From a virus: 64,000 bases of DNA. A program made the translations under genes and the position numbers. The notes beneath the pieces were generated by a model. It saw only the letters and a list, made by a program, of their open reading frames with translations. It was not told the DNA's origin and searched no databases. Every line of letters starts with the position of its first letter. The first letter of the stretch is position 1. This document shows, piece by piece, positions 50,857 through 58,142 of this stretch. The DNA lies in IMG/VR virus record IMGVR_UViG_3300032116_000004, positions 1 through 64,000 of that record; one strand, given 5' to 3'.

Positions 50857-51526
50857 ACAGGTCACTAACGAAGGTATTTTCCAAGATTTGGCCACCATTG
50901 GGCGTGCCGAGCAAGATCGCATGGCCCAAAGCCGTTCGGCCATGATGGGCAAGGCCGGAGCCGCGATCAAAGGCGCCATGGGCAAAATACCCGGCGTCAG
51001 TGCCATCCAGCAAACAGCCGCTGCCATCAAACAGGCCGCACAAGATACTACCATCCGGCAACTGGCAGATAAACTGGCCGCCGCATGGGACACAGAAGCC
51101 AAGAAAATAAACGCTGGCAAGACTGCTGGACAGGTCATGGATGCGGATGAATACAAAAAACGAGCGGCTGCCTGGTTAGAGCAAGCCATGCAAGGACAGG
51201 TCGCTGTGGATGAGCGCAACATGGACAAGTATATCACCCAACCAGCCATAGAACAGATGCGTGAATATCTGGCCAAGCATTTTTTGCCCGCCTACAAAGT
51301 CAGCAAAACCGCAGTGGCTCCGGAAATACCTAACGGATACAATGTGATGGTGCGTGGCGGCAGGGCAGGAACTACCGAGATTCCTGACGAAATCTACACC
51401 TGGGCCAATGGTCGTTGGACCAGTGCCAGCGGCCAACAGGTCATCGCCGGCACACCATTGCACAACAGTCTTTCACAGGATGCCGCAGGCAAAATCAAGT
51501 CCACCACAGTTTCGCAGGCCATATGA
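50846..51526 (+). CDS. Ala/Gln-rich helical virion-type protein
   Basis: A 226-residue protein. Residues 15-110 are Ala-, Gln- and Met-rich helices as in core or internal head proteins (IQQTAAAIKQAAQ). Residues 150-226 are a small beta domain (ITYTWANGRWTSASGQQ-like). The MKVKQVTNEG start does not fit the targeting-leader rule strictly. It overlaps the NTase/ligase-like gene by four bases, so the two may act together. Confidence 0.62.
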   Translation: MKVKQVTNEGIFQDLATIGRAEQDRMAQSRSAMMGKAGAAIKGAMGKIPGVSAIQQTAAAIKQAAQDTTIRQLADKLAAAWDTEAKKINAGKTAGQVMDADEYKKRAAAWLEQAMQGQVAVDERNMDKYITQPAIEQMREYLAKHFLPAYKVSKTAVAPEIPNGYNVMVRGGRAGTTEIPDEIYTWANGRWTSASGQQVIAGTPLHNSLSQDAAGKIKSTTVSQAI

Positions 51527-53400
51527 TGAGATTACTAGAAGGTGGCAACGTATTCAAGGATGATCAAGGACAGGTCATCACGCAACGCATAGCGCAAGCC
51601 GACATCATGCCCACTGTGCAGTGGCTAGAACCCATCACTGGCATTGACTTTACCACAGAAAAAGACTCCATAGATGGACAACCGGCACGCTGGTTGGGTT
51701 CCACCGGTCGCAAGGAATCATCAGGTGATCTGGATCTGCAGATAGATGCCACAAAAATCTCCAAAGAACAATTGATAGATCGACTGCGAGATTGGGCCAA
51801 ACAGCAAGGAGTGGATCCACAACGCTACATCAAGAAGTCCGGAATATCTGTGCATTTCCTCACTGCCATTGGTGGTGACCCACGTCGTGGGTTTGTGCAG
51901 ACCGATTTCATGTTCGCAAATAAACCACGCTGGAATCAGTTCGTGTTGCGTAGCGATCCGGCCAGTGCCTACAAAGGTGCCCTGCGCAACATCATGATCA
52001 ACTCCATGGCCAAATCCATGGGTTTCAAACTCAATCAGAATGATGGTATCGCAAATCGCAACACCAATGACATTGTCACCGACGATCCAGACGCGGTGGC
52101 CAAACTGTTGCTGAATCCCACCGCATCGGCCAAAGACCTCTATTCCGTGGAGAGCATCATGCGTGCTCTCAAAATGGATCCAAACAAAGACAGCAAGATA
52201 GCAGACTTCCGTGCGCACATGGAACGTGAAGGCCAGCCCTTTGATGAAAATTTAGAAGAAGCCGAAGTGCATTTCTTGGCTCGCCTGCGCGACAGGATCG
52301 TGAATCAGGGCATGCAAATCATCGCTGAAGGTGTGCGCATCGAGCATCCCGAAGACATGGTATTTGACATGGGCAGTCGCGGCGCACAACAAGCACTCAC
52401 AGGCATTGTAAATACCGCACAGCAACCAGACACTGCCACTGTGAAATGGGATGGCAAACCCGCTATCATCTTTGGTCGCAAATCCAACGGTGATTTTGTG
52501 CTCACTGACAAGGCCGGTTTCCTGGCCAAGGGCTATGATGGTCTGGCCACTTCGCCTGATATGATCGCCCGCATCATGACTGCCAGAGGCGGCGAGCGTG
52601 GCGAACTCATAGGACTATATCAAAAACTGTTTCCGTTGTTGAGAGCAGCCACACCTCCAGATTTCAGAGGCTATGTTCAAGGAGACTTGCTCTACAGCGC
52701 ACAACCTCAACAAGAGAATGGCAAATGGGTGTTCCAGCCCAACACAGTGAAATATTCAGTGGATGCTGACAGCGATCTTGGTCGCCAGATCGCGGCCAGT
52801 GATGCCGCAGTGGTCGTCCACACACAGTTAGATGCGCCAGGTGCGGCAGCCACTCCCATACGTGCGGCGGCACTGAAGCCGGTTCCGGGCCTGTTGATCT
52901 TGGACCCCAGCCTGCGAGAACCACAGCAAATAAAACTCGACGCCAAGACCGTAAAGAAAACACAGGATCTACTGAAATCCAAAGGTGCGGCCATAGATGC
53001 GCTGTTCAACCCTGCAGAACTGCGTGCCCGCAAGATCACCAACTTACCACAGTTGATGAAACAGTATATCAACACCCGTGTGCGTGCTGGCAGTTATGAT
53101 AACTTGATACAGGGATTTGGTCCCTGGGTGCAGGAACGAGAACCAGCCAAGGCACCGCGCATATTTGAGTGGGCCAATCTCAACAAACAGGGCGTGGCCG
53201 CTGTGTTCCAGACATTCTTGGATCTCAGCGCCTTGAAGAATCAAGTGGTGCGACAGTTAGACAGCCAAGCACATGATGTGCAGGCATCCATCAACGACGA
53301 GCCCGGACACGAAGGTTATGTGGGCCAGGGCATGAAATACGTGGATCGCATGCGTTTCAGCCAAGCCAACTTTGCCCGCAACAATCCTGATCTAGCCTGA
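51523..53400 (+). CDS. Virion-type protein with NTase-like and ligase-like motifs
   Basis: A 625-residue protein. The start MMRLLEGGN holds L-L-E|G, a possible targeting cleavage site. Near residue 58-72, WLGSTGRKESSGDLDLQID has the GS...DxD pattern of polymerase-beta-type nucleotidyltransferases. Near residue 308, TVKWDGKPAIIFGR matches motif I (KxDG) of DNA/RNA ligases and capping enzymes, with DFVLTDKAGF and GYVQGDLLYS as possible motifs III-like strands. Conserved, uncharacterised proteins of this type occur in aquatic T4-like phages. Possibly a packaged nucleic-acid or tRNA-modifying enzyme; activity not shown. Confidence 0.72.
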   Translation: MMRLLEGGNVFKDDQGQVITQRIAQADIMPTVQWLEPITGIDFTTEKDSIDGQPARWLGSTGRKESSGDLDLQIDATKISKEQLIDRLRDWAKQQGVDPQRYIKKSGISVHFLTAIGGDPRRGFVQTDFMFANKPRWNQFVLRSDPASAYKGALRNIMINSMAKSMGFKLNQNDGIANRNTNDIVTDDPDAVAKLLLNPTASAKDLYSVESIMRALKMDPNKDSKIADFRAHMEREGQPFDENLEEAEVHFLARLRDRIVNQGMQIIAEGVRIEHPEDMVFDMGSRGAQQALTGIVNTAQQPDTATVKWDGKPAIIFGRKSNGDFVLTDKAGFLAKGYDGLATSPDMIARIMTARGGERGELIGLYQKLFPLLRAATPPDFRGYVQGDLLYSAQPQQENGKWVFQPNTVKYSVDADSDLGRQIAASDAAVVVHTQLDAPGAAATPIRAAALKPVPGLLILDPSLREPQQIKLDAKTVKKTQDLLKSKGAAIDALFNPAELRARKITNLPQLMKQYINTRVRAGSYDNLIQGFGPWVQEREPAKAPRIFEWANLNKQGVAAVFQTFLDLSALKNQVVRQLDSQAHDVQASINDEPGHEGYVGQGMKYVDRMRFSQANFARNNPDLA

Positions 53401-53424
53401 TAGCCCCCGATTTCACCATTTCGG

Positions 53425-53432
53425 TATAAATA
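53425..53432 (+). promoter_or_regulatory. Consensus T4-type late promoter TATAAATA
   Basis: Perfect TATAAATA 39 bases before the ATG at 53472, with an AGGAG ribosome binding site (about 53460). The strongest late box in the window; it serves a single small gene closed by a perfect terminator. Confidence 0.82.
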
Positions 53433-53471
53433 AAAGTAGGCCCGCTAAGGCCACTTATTAGGAGATTTAAA

Positions 53472-53855
53472 ATGGCACAATTTACACGCACCAATGGTGA
53501 TTCGCAACCAGTATTCGCGCTAGACACACAGAATGGTCCAGTCGCACCTTCCACTTCGTTGGCCGGTGTTCCTGTCCAGCCTCAAGGTCCAAAACTTGAC
53601 TTCTTCCGTGCAGTTGCTAACAACAGCATCAACGGCGAAGGCGGTGTAGCAGAATACGTTGCAAACGTGATCCAGGCTATCCAGCAAACATCCACAGTTG
53701 CTATGTATCAAGTTGACGGCGTAGCATTGTCAGTGGCTGTATATCCTACAGGCGCATTCGCAAACGCTGCCGCTTTCTTGTCAGCAGCCAACATCACCTA
53801 CACAGGTTTCCAGTTAGACTCAGCCACAAACGCTGGTTTCAAACTCACAACCTAA
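53472..53855 (+). CDS. Small abundant virion-type protein
   Basis: A 127-residue protein starting AQFTRTNGDSQPVFALDTQNG, with PQGPKLDFFRA and a helix VAEYVANVIQAIQQTSTVAMYQ. Similar short proteins are common in aquatic T4-like phages. A consensus late promoter, good ribosome binding site and strong terminator around this single gene predict high late expression, as for a capsid decoration or head-surface protein. Role inferred from context. Confidence 0.72.
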   Translation: MAQFTRTNGDSQPVFALDTQNGPVAPSTSLAGVPVQPQGPKLDFFRAVANNSINGEGGVAEYVANVIQAIQQTSTVAMYQVDGVALSVAVYPTGAFANAAAFLSAANITYTGFQLDSATNAGFKLTT

Positions 53856-53876
53856 TCTGTAGTTTTGGTATAGAAG

Positions 53877-53906
53877 AAACCCTAGTTCTTTAACTAGGGT
53901 TTTTTT
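53877..53906 (+). terminator. Rho-independent terminator
   Basis: Eleven-bp perfect stem (53877-53887 with 53892-53902), CTTT loop, T run 53900-53906. Confidence 0.95.
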
Positions 53907-53911
53907 GTGGC

Positions 53912-53918
53912 TTAAATA
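53912..53918 (+). promoter_or_regulatory. Late-promoter-like TTAAATA box, leaderless type
   Basis: TTAAATA ends five bases before the ATG at 53924, directly after a terminator. With T4 late spacing transcription starts on the A of ATG. No Shine-Dalgarno. Confidence 0.58.
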
Positions 53919-53923
53919 CCCGC

Positions 53924-54166
53924 ATGGCAGATCAACGATACGTATATGAAAGTCCTGATGGTGGACACACTATCTATCGCAGGCATCCTGGCAAACTGGA
54001 TAGAGAATTGGTATCCATCGATCAGGAAACCCAGGACAAACTGGCTGCCTTGAAAGAAGACAAACTGTGGGGCGATATACGGCGCAGAGCCCAGCAAGAT
54101 CCTGCCCTACAGCAGATGTTGGATCAACTACGGATCTACTACAGTCTCAAGTATGCAAAAGATTGA
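53924..54166 (+). CDS. Small protein, function unknown
   Basis: An 80-residue protein: a short beta start (YVYESPDGGHTIYRRHPG) and a helical, charged end (LAALKEDKLWGDIRRRAQQDPALQQMLDQLRIYY). It opens a late unit after a terminator and overlaps the next gene by 14 bases. No family recognised. Confidence 0.65.
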   Translation: MADQRYVYESPDGGHTIYRRHPGKLDRELVSIDQETQDKLAALKEDKLWGDIRRRAQQDPALQQMLDQLRIYYSLKYAKD

Positions 54167-54584
54167 ATGCTATACCTTGTTTGATATCACTGCTACTGGG
54201 ATAAATGGGCACGTCAAAGCCGCACAGTTTCCTTATGTGAGTCGCAACGGACTGACCATGGCAGACCCAGCGTCCTTGGCACGAGCACGCAATCAACAAA
54301 GGAATTTTGACACCTTATTGCAGTTGATCGGACTGCGCACCCAAATGTTCAATGTCAGCGATCCCACTGTGCAGGACACAGGGCCCTTTGGCAATCAACG
54401 AACCTGGCACTTTGATTTTGAGATAGAACCGCAGGCGCAATGGTTGGTGGATGGTGATGAATTTTGGGTGCTTAAACAGGACAGTGACAGCACACCCATG
54501 ATCATTGATCTAGAAGAAACATCTGATCTCGAACCCAGGATCATAACATTAGGGGACAGCCCCAACACCATATATCATGCCTAA
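54153..54584 (+). CDS. Conserved T4-like protein, function unknown
   Basis: A 143-residue protein: CYTLFDITATGI at the start, NQQRNFDTLLQLIGLRTQ in the middle and a WHFDFEIEPQAQW segment. It matches a conserved small protein of aquatic T4-like phages found near holin-like genes. No enzymatic motif. Expressed from the unit started at 53912. Confidence 0.68.
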   Translation: MQKIECYTLFDITATGINGHVKAAQFPYVSRNGLTMADPASLARARNQQRNFDTLLQLIGLRTQMFNVSDPTVQDTGPFGNQRTWHFDFEIEPQAQWLVDGDEFWVLKQDSDSTPMIIDLEETSDLEPRIITLGDSPNTIYHA

Positions 54585-54587
54585 ATC

Positions 54588-54595
54588 TATAAATA
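54588..54595 (+). promoter_or_regulatory. Consensus T4-type late promoter TATAAATA
   Basis: Perfect TATAAATA 21 bases before the holin-like ATG at 54617, with GAAGGAAG as ribosome binding site. Confidence 0.8.
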
Positions 54596-54616
54596 AATCC
54601 ATAACGAAGGAAGATC

Positions 54617-54880
54617 ATGGTCACGACCACGGACATCGAAAAGAAAAGCCTAGAAACTCACGTGGAACTGTGCGCGGAGAGATACAAGTTTCTGGAAGAA
54701 AAACTGGAAAACGTGGAGCAAAAGGTAACACAGACCGAAACCGTGATCAGAGAGATTCACGACATGATGCAAAGAATGGCCGACAAGCGCACGGATCAGA
54801 TCATATCGTGGGGCATAGGAATAATCGGGTTCCTGCTGGCCAGCCTGGGCTGGATGATAACCACATACGTGATCAAATAA
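54617..54880 (+). CDS. Holin-like or membrane-anchored coiled-coil protein
   Basis: An 87-residue protein: helical coiled-coil-like residues 5-57 (ERYKFLEEKLENVEQKV...), then one C-terminal transmembrane segment IISWGIGIIGFLLASLGWMI (about 62-81). This layout resembles small phage holin or XhlA-type membrane proteins. It has a consensus late promoter. Lysis function is inferred from form; no endolysin gene is in this window. Confidence 0.68.
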   Translation: MVTTTDIEKKSLETHVELCAERYKFLEEKLENVEQKVTQTETVIREIHDMMQRMADKRTDQIISWGIGIIGFLLASLGWMITTYVIK

Positions 54881-54891
54881 TCATAGACCGC

Positions 54892-55383
54892 GTGGAATCC
54901 ACGCTGGATCGCATAGCAAGACAGGTATTTGCCAATCCCAACTCAATACTGCCAGTCAACGATGGGTATCAAGCATTTGGACGCTATACTATCGTCAAAC
55001 AGGCCCAGTATTTTGAAGTGTATCGTGGAGCCACATTGGCCGCATGCCCCAGTTCTGCACGCCTGGCCCTGGCATGGTGCATAGCCGACAAACTGGGCAA
55101 ATTCACCCTCACACAAGAGATCATGCTGTTTGATCAAGAAATAGAACGCCGCAGAGATGAGATCAGATATTTCCGGCACATGATAGAAACCACCACAGAC
55201 ACTGAGCGTAAATATGTGCTGGAAGACAGATTGCAACACAGCCACACACGCTTGAAGTGGTTGCAAGAACACTTGGACAAATGCGTAAATCTGGCTAAAT
55301 ACTGGCAACAAAAAGGATTCAAAGATGAAACTGCAAGAATTGGACTCAAAAACCAAAACACAACAAACACGCAAAGTGCTTGA
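54892..55383 (+). CDS. Conserved T4-like protein, function unknown (non-ATG start)
   Basis: A 163-residue helical protein: AFGRYTIVKQAQYFEVYRG, LAWCIADKLGKFTL, a long charged helix and an ending KYWQQKGFKDETAR, which is common in related phages. The frame has no ATG near the natural start; GTG at 54892, 12 bases after the holin-like stop, is the best candidate, with ATA at 54877 or 54883 as alternatives. The frame continues open across the holin-like gene, but that part lacks any sensible composition. Overlaps the next gene by 59 bases. Confidence 0.72.
   Translation: MESTLDRIARQVFANPNSILPVNDGYQAFGRYTIVKQAQYFEVYRGATLAACPSSARLALAWCIADKLGKFTLTQEIMLFDQEIERRRDEIRYFRHMIETTTDTERKYVLEDRLQHSHTRLKWLQEHLDKCVNLAKYWQQKGFKDETARIGLKNQNTTNTQSA
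55295..55301 (+). promoter_or_regulatory. Late-promoter-like CTAAATA box inside the preceding gene
   Basis: CTAAATA 23 bases before the ATG at 55325, followed by AAAAGGA. It lies within the 3' end of the preceding coding sequence, where it encodes part of LAKYWQ. Confidence 0.55.
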
Positions 55384-56332
55384 AAGTTACTTTGGTCAAC
55401 AGTTAGACGTCGGCGCTGTCAGCGTCAAGACGGCCAAAGAGATGTTGAAAAAAATCCGCGGGCTGATCCGTGAGCATCGTGGCACACCACAATTCCATCG
55501 CAGTGAAAAGAATCCTGCTTATCTAAAGATGGTGGTCATGGAACAGGCTCTAGAGTCCAGGATACGAGAATCTCAACCTGGTGCCGCTCCTGGCATGGCC
55601 ATGGCACAACAAGATCCACGACAGGCCGCTGCCGCCGCACAAGCAGACGCCAAATCTATGTCGGGCGGAATACGCAAAGCCGCTGCCGCCACTGGCACGC
55701 AGGCCAATCCTTTGGCTCGCGCAGTATCACAGGCCGCCCTGGGCAAGACCTTGGATCAGACCCAAAAGAAAGCCATGGCAGGTTTTGCCGCTGGCATTGG
55801 TGCTGCCATGAAAGATCCTCAGCAGGCCACACGTCTACAACAGATGTTGAAAACAGCCACGGCATCAGCCATGGAAGGCAAACGAGCACGCCGGCTCAAA
55901 GAAGCCAGCGAGATACAACAGGCTCAAGTGGTATTGGCCGCACAAGACATGGTTGACCAAGTTCAAAAAATGATTGAACAAGTTTCGGCCATGCAGTTCA
56001 AAGATTTGCCAGCACTTGTAGATTCGATCCGTAACGATCTTGGTATGGATCAAGCACAACAGTTTAACAATGATTGCACAGCCGCACTACAAGGTCTCAT
56101 CCAGGGCCTCCAGGGTTCCAAGACCCAGCTGGAAACCGCACAAGGTGTGCTCACAGGTCAAGCCCCAGTGGTTCCCGGACAAGATGCTGGCGCCGCAGGA
56201 GCCGCTACCCTTCCTACCGGAGATGTATCCGGTGCTGACACCGGTGAAACTCCAGACCTCAGCCTAGATGCCAATCTCGATGTAGATGCTGAAGAACTAC
56301 CAGCCCGAGCATTAGGCCGCGAGCGTAGATAA
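55325..56332 (+). CDS. Virion-type protein with Ala/Gln-rich core
   Basis: A 335-residue protein. Residues 80-195 are very rich in Ala, Gln and Met; a helical domain follows (EIQQAQVVLAAQDMVDQVQKMIEQVSAMQFKDLPALVDSI; positions 55909-56028) and the C-terminus ends ALGRERR, as in several internal virion proteins of related phages. MKLQELDSK carries an L-x-E near the start. Probably a head or core protein. Confidence 0.66.
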   Translation: MKLQELDSKTKTQQTRKVLESYFGQQLDVGAVSVKTAKEMLKKIRGLIREHRGTPQFHRSEKNPAYLKMVVMEQALESRIRESQPGAAPGMAMAQQDPRQAAAAAQADAKSMSGGIRKAAAATGTQANPLARAVSQAALGKTLDQTQKKAMAGFAAGIGAAMKDPQQATRLQQMLKTATASAMEGKRARRLKEASEIQQAQVVLAAQDMVDQVQKMIEQVSAMQFKDLPALVDSIRNDLGMDQAQQFNNDCTAALQGLIQGLQGSKTQLETAQGVLTGQAPVVPGQDAGAAGAATLPTGDVSGADTGETPDLSLDANLDVDAEELPARALGRERR

Positions 56333-56333
56333 C

Positions 56334-56669
56334 ATGCTGATCCGAGAGTTCCAGGATCCCTCAGTGCAGAGACTGGCCGCCATAGGCCAGTTTTTGCTCA
56401 AACGAGCCCAGGACACAGCCGCGGTCAAACCTTACAATGTAGATGCCTTTATAGATCTAGCCAGAGAAAATGGTATCAACATGGATCGGGAACGCTTGAT
56501 GACCTTGTCTACGCAACCACCACTCAACAATATCATCGCCAATATCCAGGGTGATGATATCATCTGGAAAGGTTCCCAAACCATCACACCAGATGGCGAA
56601 ACCATGTCAGTGGATCAAGCCCGCAAAAAAGTCAACCAAATGGCCAAACGGGCCATTGACATCAAGTAA
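56334..56669 (+). CDS. Small virion-type protein, function unknown
   Basis: A 111-residue protein: MLIREFQDPSVQRLAAIGQF at the start resembles the MRAREF leader group, with no clear [LI]-x-E cut. The middle is helical (NVDAFIDLARENGINM) and the end basic. Similar short proteins accompany internal virion proteins in related phages. It follows the previous gene by one base. Confidence 0.62.
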   Translation: MLIREFQDPSVQRLAAIGQFLLKRAQDTAAVKPYNVDAFIDLARENGINMDRERLMTLSTQPPLNNIIANIQGDDIIWKGSQTITPDGETMSVDQARKKVNQMAKRAIDIK

Positions 56670-56684
56670 ATACTACTGTATACT
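56656..56684 (+). promoter_or_regulatory. Sigma70-type promoter before iscU
   Basis: TTGACA (56656-56661), 17-base spacer, TATACT (56679-56684). A GTAAATA (56666-56672) lies in the spacer. GGAGGT sits just before the ATG at 56701. This promoter sits inside the end of the preceding late gene. Confidence 0.82.
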
Positions 56685-56700
56685 AACATAGGAGGTAGAT

Positions 56701-57093
56701 ATGGCTTATTCAGAAAAGGTCATTGATCACTATGAAAACCCCCGTAATGTTGGTGCTCTTGATAAGTCTGATCCTACCGTTGGCACTGGTATGGTTGGGG
56801 CACCTGCTTGCGGGGATGTAATGAAATTACAGATCAAGGTGGACGATGATACAGGTATTATTACAGATGCACGCTTTAAAACGTATGGCTGCGGATCGGC
56901 TATCGCGAGCTCGAGCCTGGTCACAGAATGGGTCAAAGGCAAAACCCTTGATGAAGCAGGAACAATCCGAAACAGCCAAATCGCAGAAGAACTAGCATTG
57001 CCACCAGTCAAGATCCACTGCTCCATCTTGGCCGAGGATGCCATCAAGGCTGCCATAGAAGACTATCGCAAAAAACATGATCACAGTCACTGA
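56701..57093 (+). CDS. iscU: Fe-S cluster scaffold protein (IscU)
   Basis: Builds [2Fe-2S] clusters and hands them to target proteins. All key residues are present: C37 and D39 in APACGD, C64 in YGCGSAIASSS, H106 and C107 in KIHCSILAEDAI, and the LPPVK motif (100-104) that binds the HscA chaperone. The sequence looks very close to proteobacterial IscU along its full length of 130 residues, so recent acquisition from a host is likely. It has its own sigma70-like promoter and overlaps iscA-like by 17 bases. Confidence 0.95.
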   Translation: MAYSEKVIDHYENPRNVGALDKSDPTVGTGMVGAPACGDVMKLQIKVDDDTGIITDARFKTYGCGSAIASSSLVTEWVKGKTLDEAGTIRNSQIAEELALPPVKIHCSILAEDAIKAAIEDYRKKHDHSH

Positions 57094-57406
57094 TGAAGCG
57101 GCCTGCCGCGTTAAGGAAAACATCGCCCGACGTGGACGCGGCCTAGGCATCAAGATTGGTGTGCGCACCACAGGCTGTTCGGGTCTGGCCTATACCCTGG
57201 AATACGTGGATACGGATCAAGGGCGAGAGCACTGCGTGGCACACTATGACATCAACGGTGTGCGCATATATGTGGATCCCAAGCATCGTCCTTATCTCGA
57301 AGGCATGACCATGGCATGGGTCAAAAACGGCCTCAACGAAGGATTTGATTTCATCAACCCTAACGAACGCGACCGCTGTGGTTGCGGAGAAAGTTTCCGA
57401 GTCTAA
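57077..57406 (+). CDS. A-type Fe-S carrier protein (IscA-like)
   Basis: Accepts and delivers Fe-S clusters. The three conserved Cys are present: C34 in TTGCSGLAY, C101 and C103 in RCGCGESF. At 109 residues it has the normal length of IscA/ErpA. It appears more diverged from bacterial IscA than the adjacent IscU is from its counterpart. Coupled to iscU by a 17-base overlap. Confidence 0.93.
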   Translation: MITVTDEAACRVKENIARRGRGLGIKIGVRTTGCSGLAYTLEYVDTDQGREHCVAHYDINGVRIYVDPKHRPYLEGMTMAWVKNGLNEGFDFINPNERDRCGCGESFRV

Positions 57407-57408
57407 TA

Positions 57409-58122
57409 TTGTATATTCAAAAATTTAACTACGAGCCCTTGAATCGCACCAGCGAAGATGGGCGACGACTGTATCTCACTCCCGATGGTAAAAAGTTACC
57501 ATCAGTTACTACCATACTTGACCGTACCAAGCCCGAAGAAAAGAAACAGGCTTTGGCCAATTGGAAAAAGCGTGTGGGTGAGGCCCAAGCACAGCAAATT
57601 ACCACGGAGGCCGCCAATCGCGGAACCCGTATGCATACATATCTTGAGCACTATGTCAAGACCGGTGAAATAAAACCAGCGGGCACTAATCCCTATGCCT
57701 GGAGCAGTCATGCCATGGCCATGACAGTGATTGAACAAGGACTTAAAAATGTTGAAGAATTTTGGGGTGTGGAAATACCGCTTTACTTTCCCAATCTCTA
57801 TGCAGGAACTTCGGACGGTGCTGGAATCCATCTTGGCAGCCAAAGCATCCTAGATTACAAACAAACCAACAAACCCAAGCGCCGGGAGTGGATCGAAGAT
57901 TACTTCCTGCAACTGGTGGCCTATGCCCTGGCCCACAACGAAGTGCATGGCACCCGCATACGCAAGGGCGTGGTGCTGATGTGTGTAAAACCTGAAATAG
58001 ACACACAGTTTACTATCACAAAACCCCCAGAATATCAGGAATTCGTGCTGGAAGAGGCGGATTTTGATTATTGGGAACAGCAGTGGTGGCGGCGCCTGGA
58101 GCTCTATTACTTGACCGCATAA
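57409..58122 (+). CDS. RecB/MGME1-like exonuclease
   Basis: A PD-(D/E)XK-type nuclease of about 237 residues: LYLTPDGKKLPSVTTILDRT at the N-terminus, EAANRGTRMHTYLEHY (helical His-containing motif), YAGTSDGAGIHLGSQSILDYKQT (catalytic D...D-x-K near residues 130-145), and WIEDYFLQLVAYALA (the Q motif). It resembles MGME1-like single-strand exonucleases of phages. TTG at 57409 is assumed as start, three bases after the iscA-like stop; no ATG is near. Likely acts in recombination or DNA scavenging. Confidence 0.85.
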   Translation: MYIQKFNYEPLNRTSEDGRRLYLTPDGKKLPSVTTILDRTKPEEKKQALANWKKRVGEAQAQQITTEAANRGTRMHTYLEHYVKTGEIKPAGTNPYAWSSHAMAMTVIEQGLKNVEEFWGVEIPLYFPNLYAGTSDGAGIHLGSQSILDYKQTNKPKRREWIEDYFLQLVAYALAHNEVHGTRIRKGVVLMCVKPEIDTQFTITKPPEYQEFVLEEADFDYWEQQWWRRLELYYLTA

Positions 58123-58125
58123 ATA
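58119..58125 (+). promoter_or_regulatory. Late-promoter-like ATAAATA box before tailspike gene
   Basis: ATAAATA overlaps the exonuclease stop codon, 17 bases before the ATG at 58143, with GGAGAG as ribosome binding site. Confidence 0.6.
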
Positions 58126-58142
58126 GGTAATCGGAGAGTGGA

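Noticed and set aside
54577-54891. N-terminal extension of the gene ending at 55383
   Set aside because: It overlaps the holin-like gene in another frame and encodes a His/Arg/Asn-rich, non-conserved-looking stretch; the coding pattern starts only near 54880.
54943-55374. Minus-strand open frame with many Cys
   Set aside because: Opposite a conserved-looking helical plus-strand protein; Cys and Phe richness is typical of an antisense shadow.
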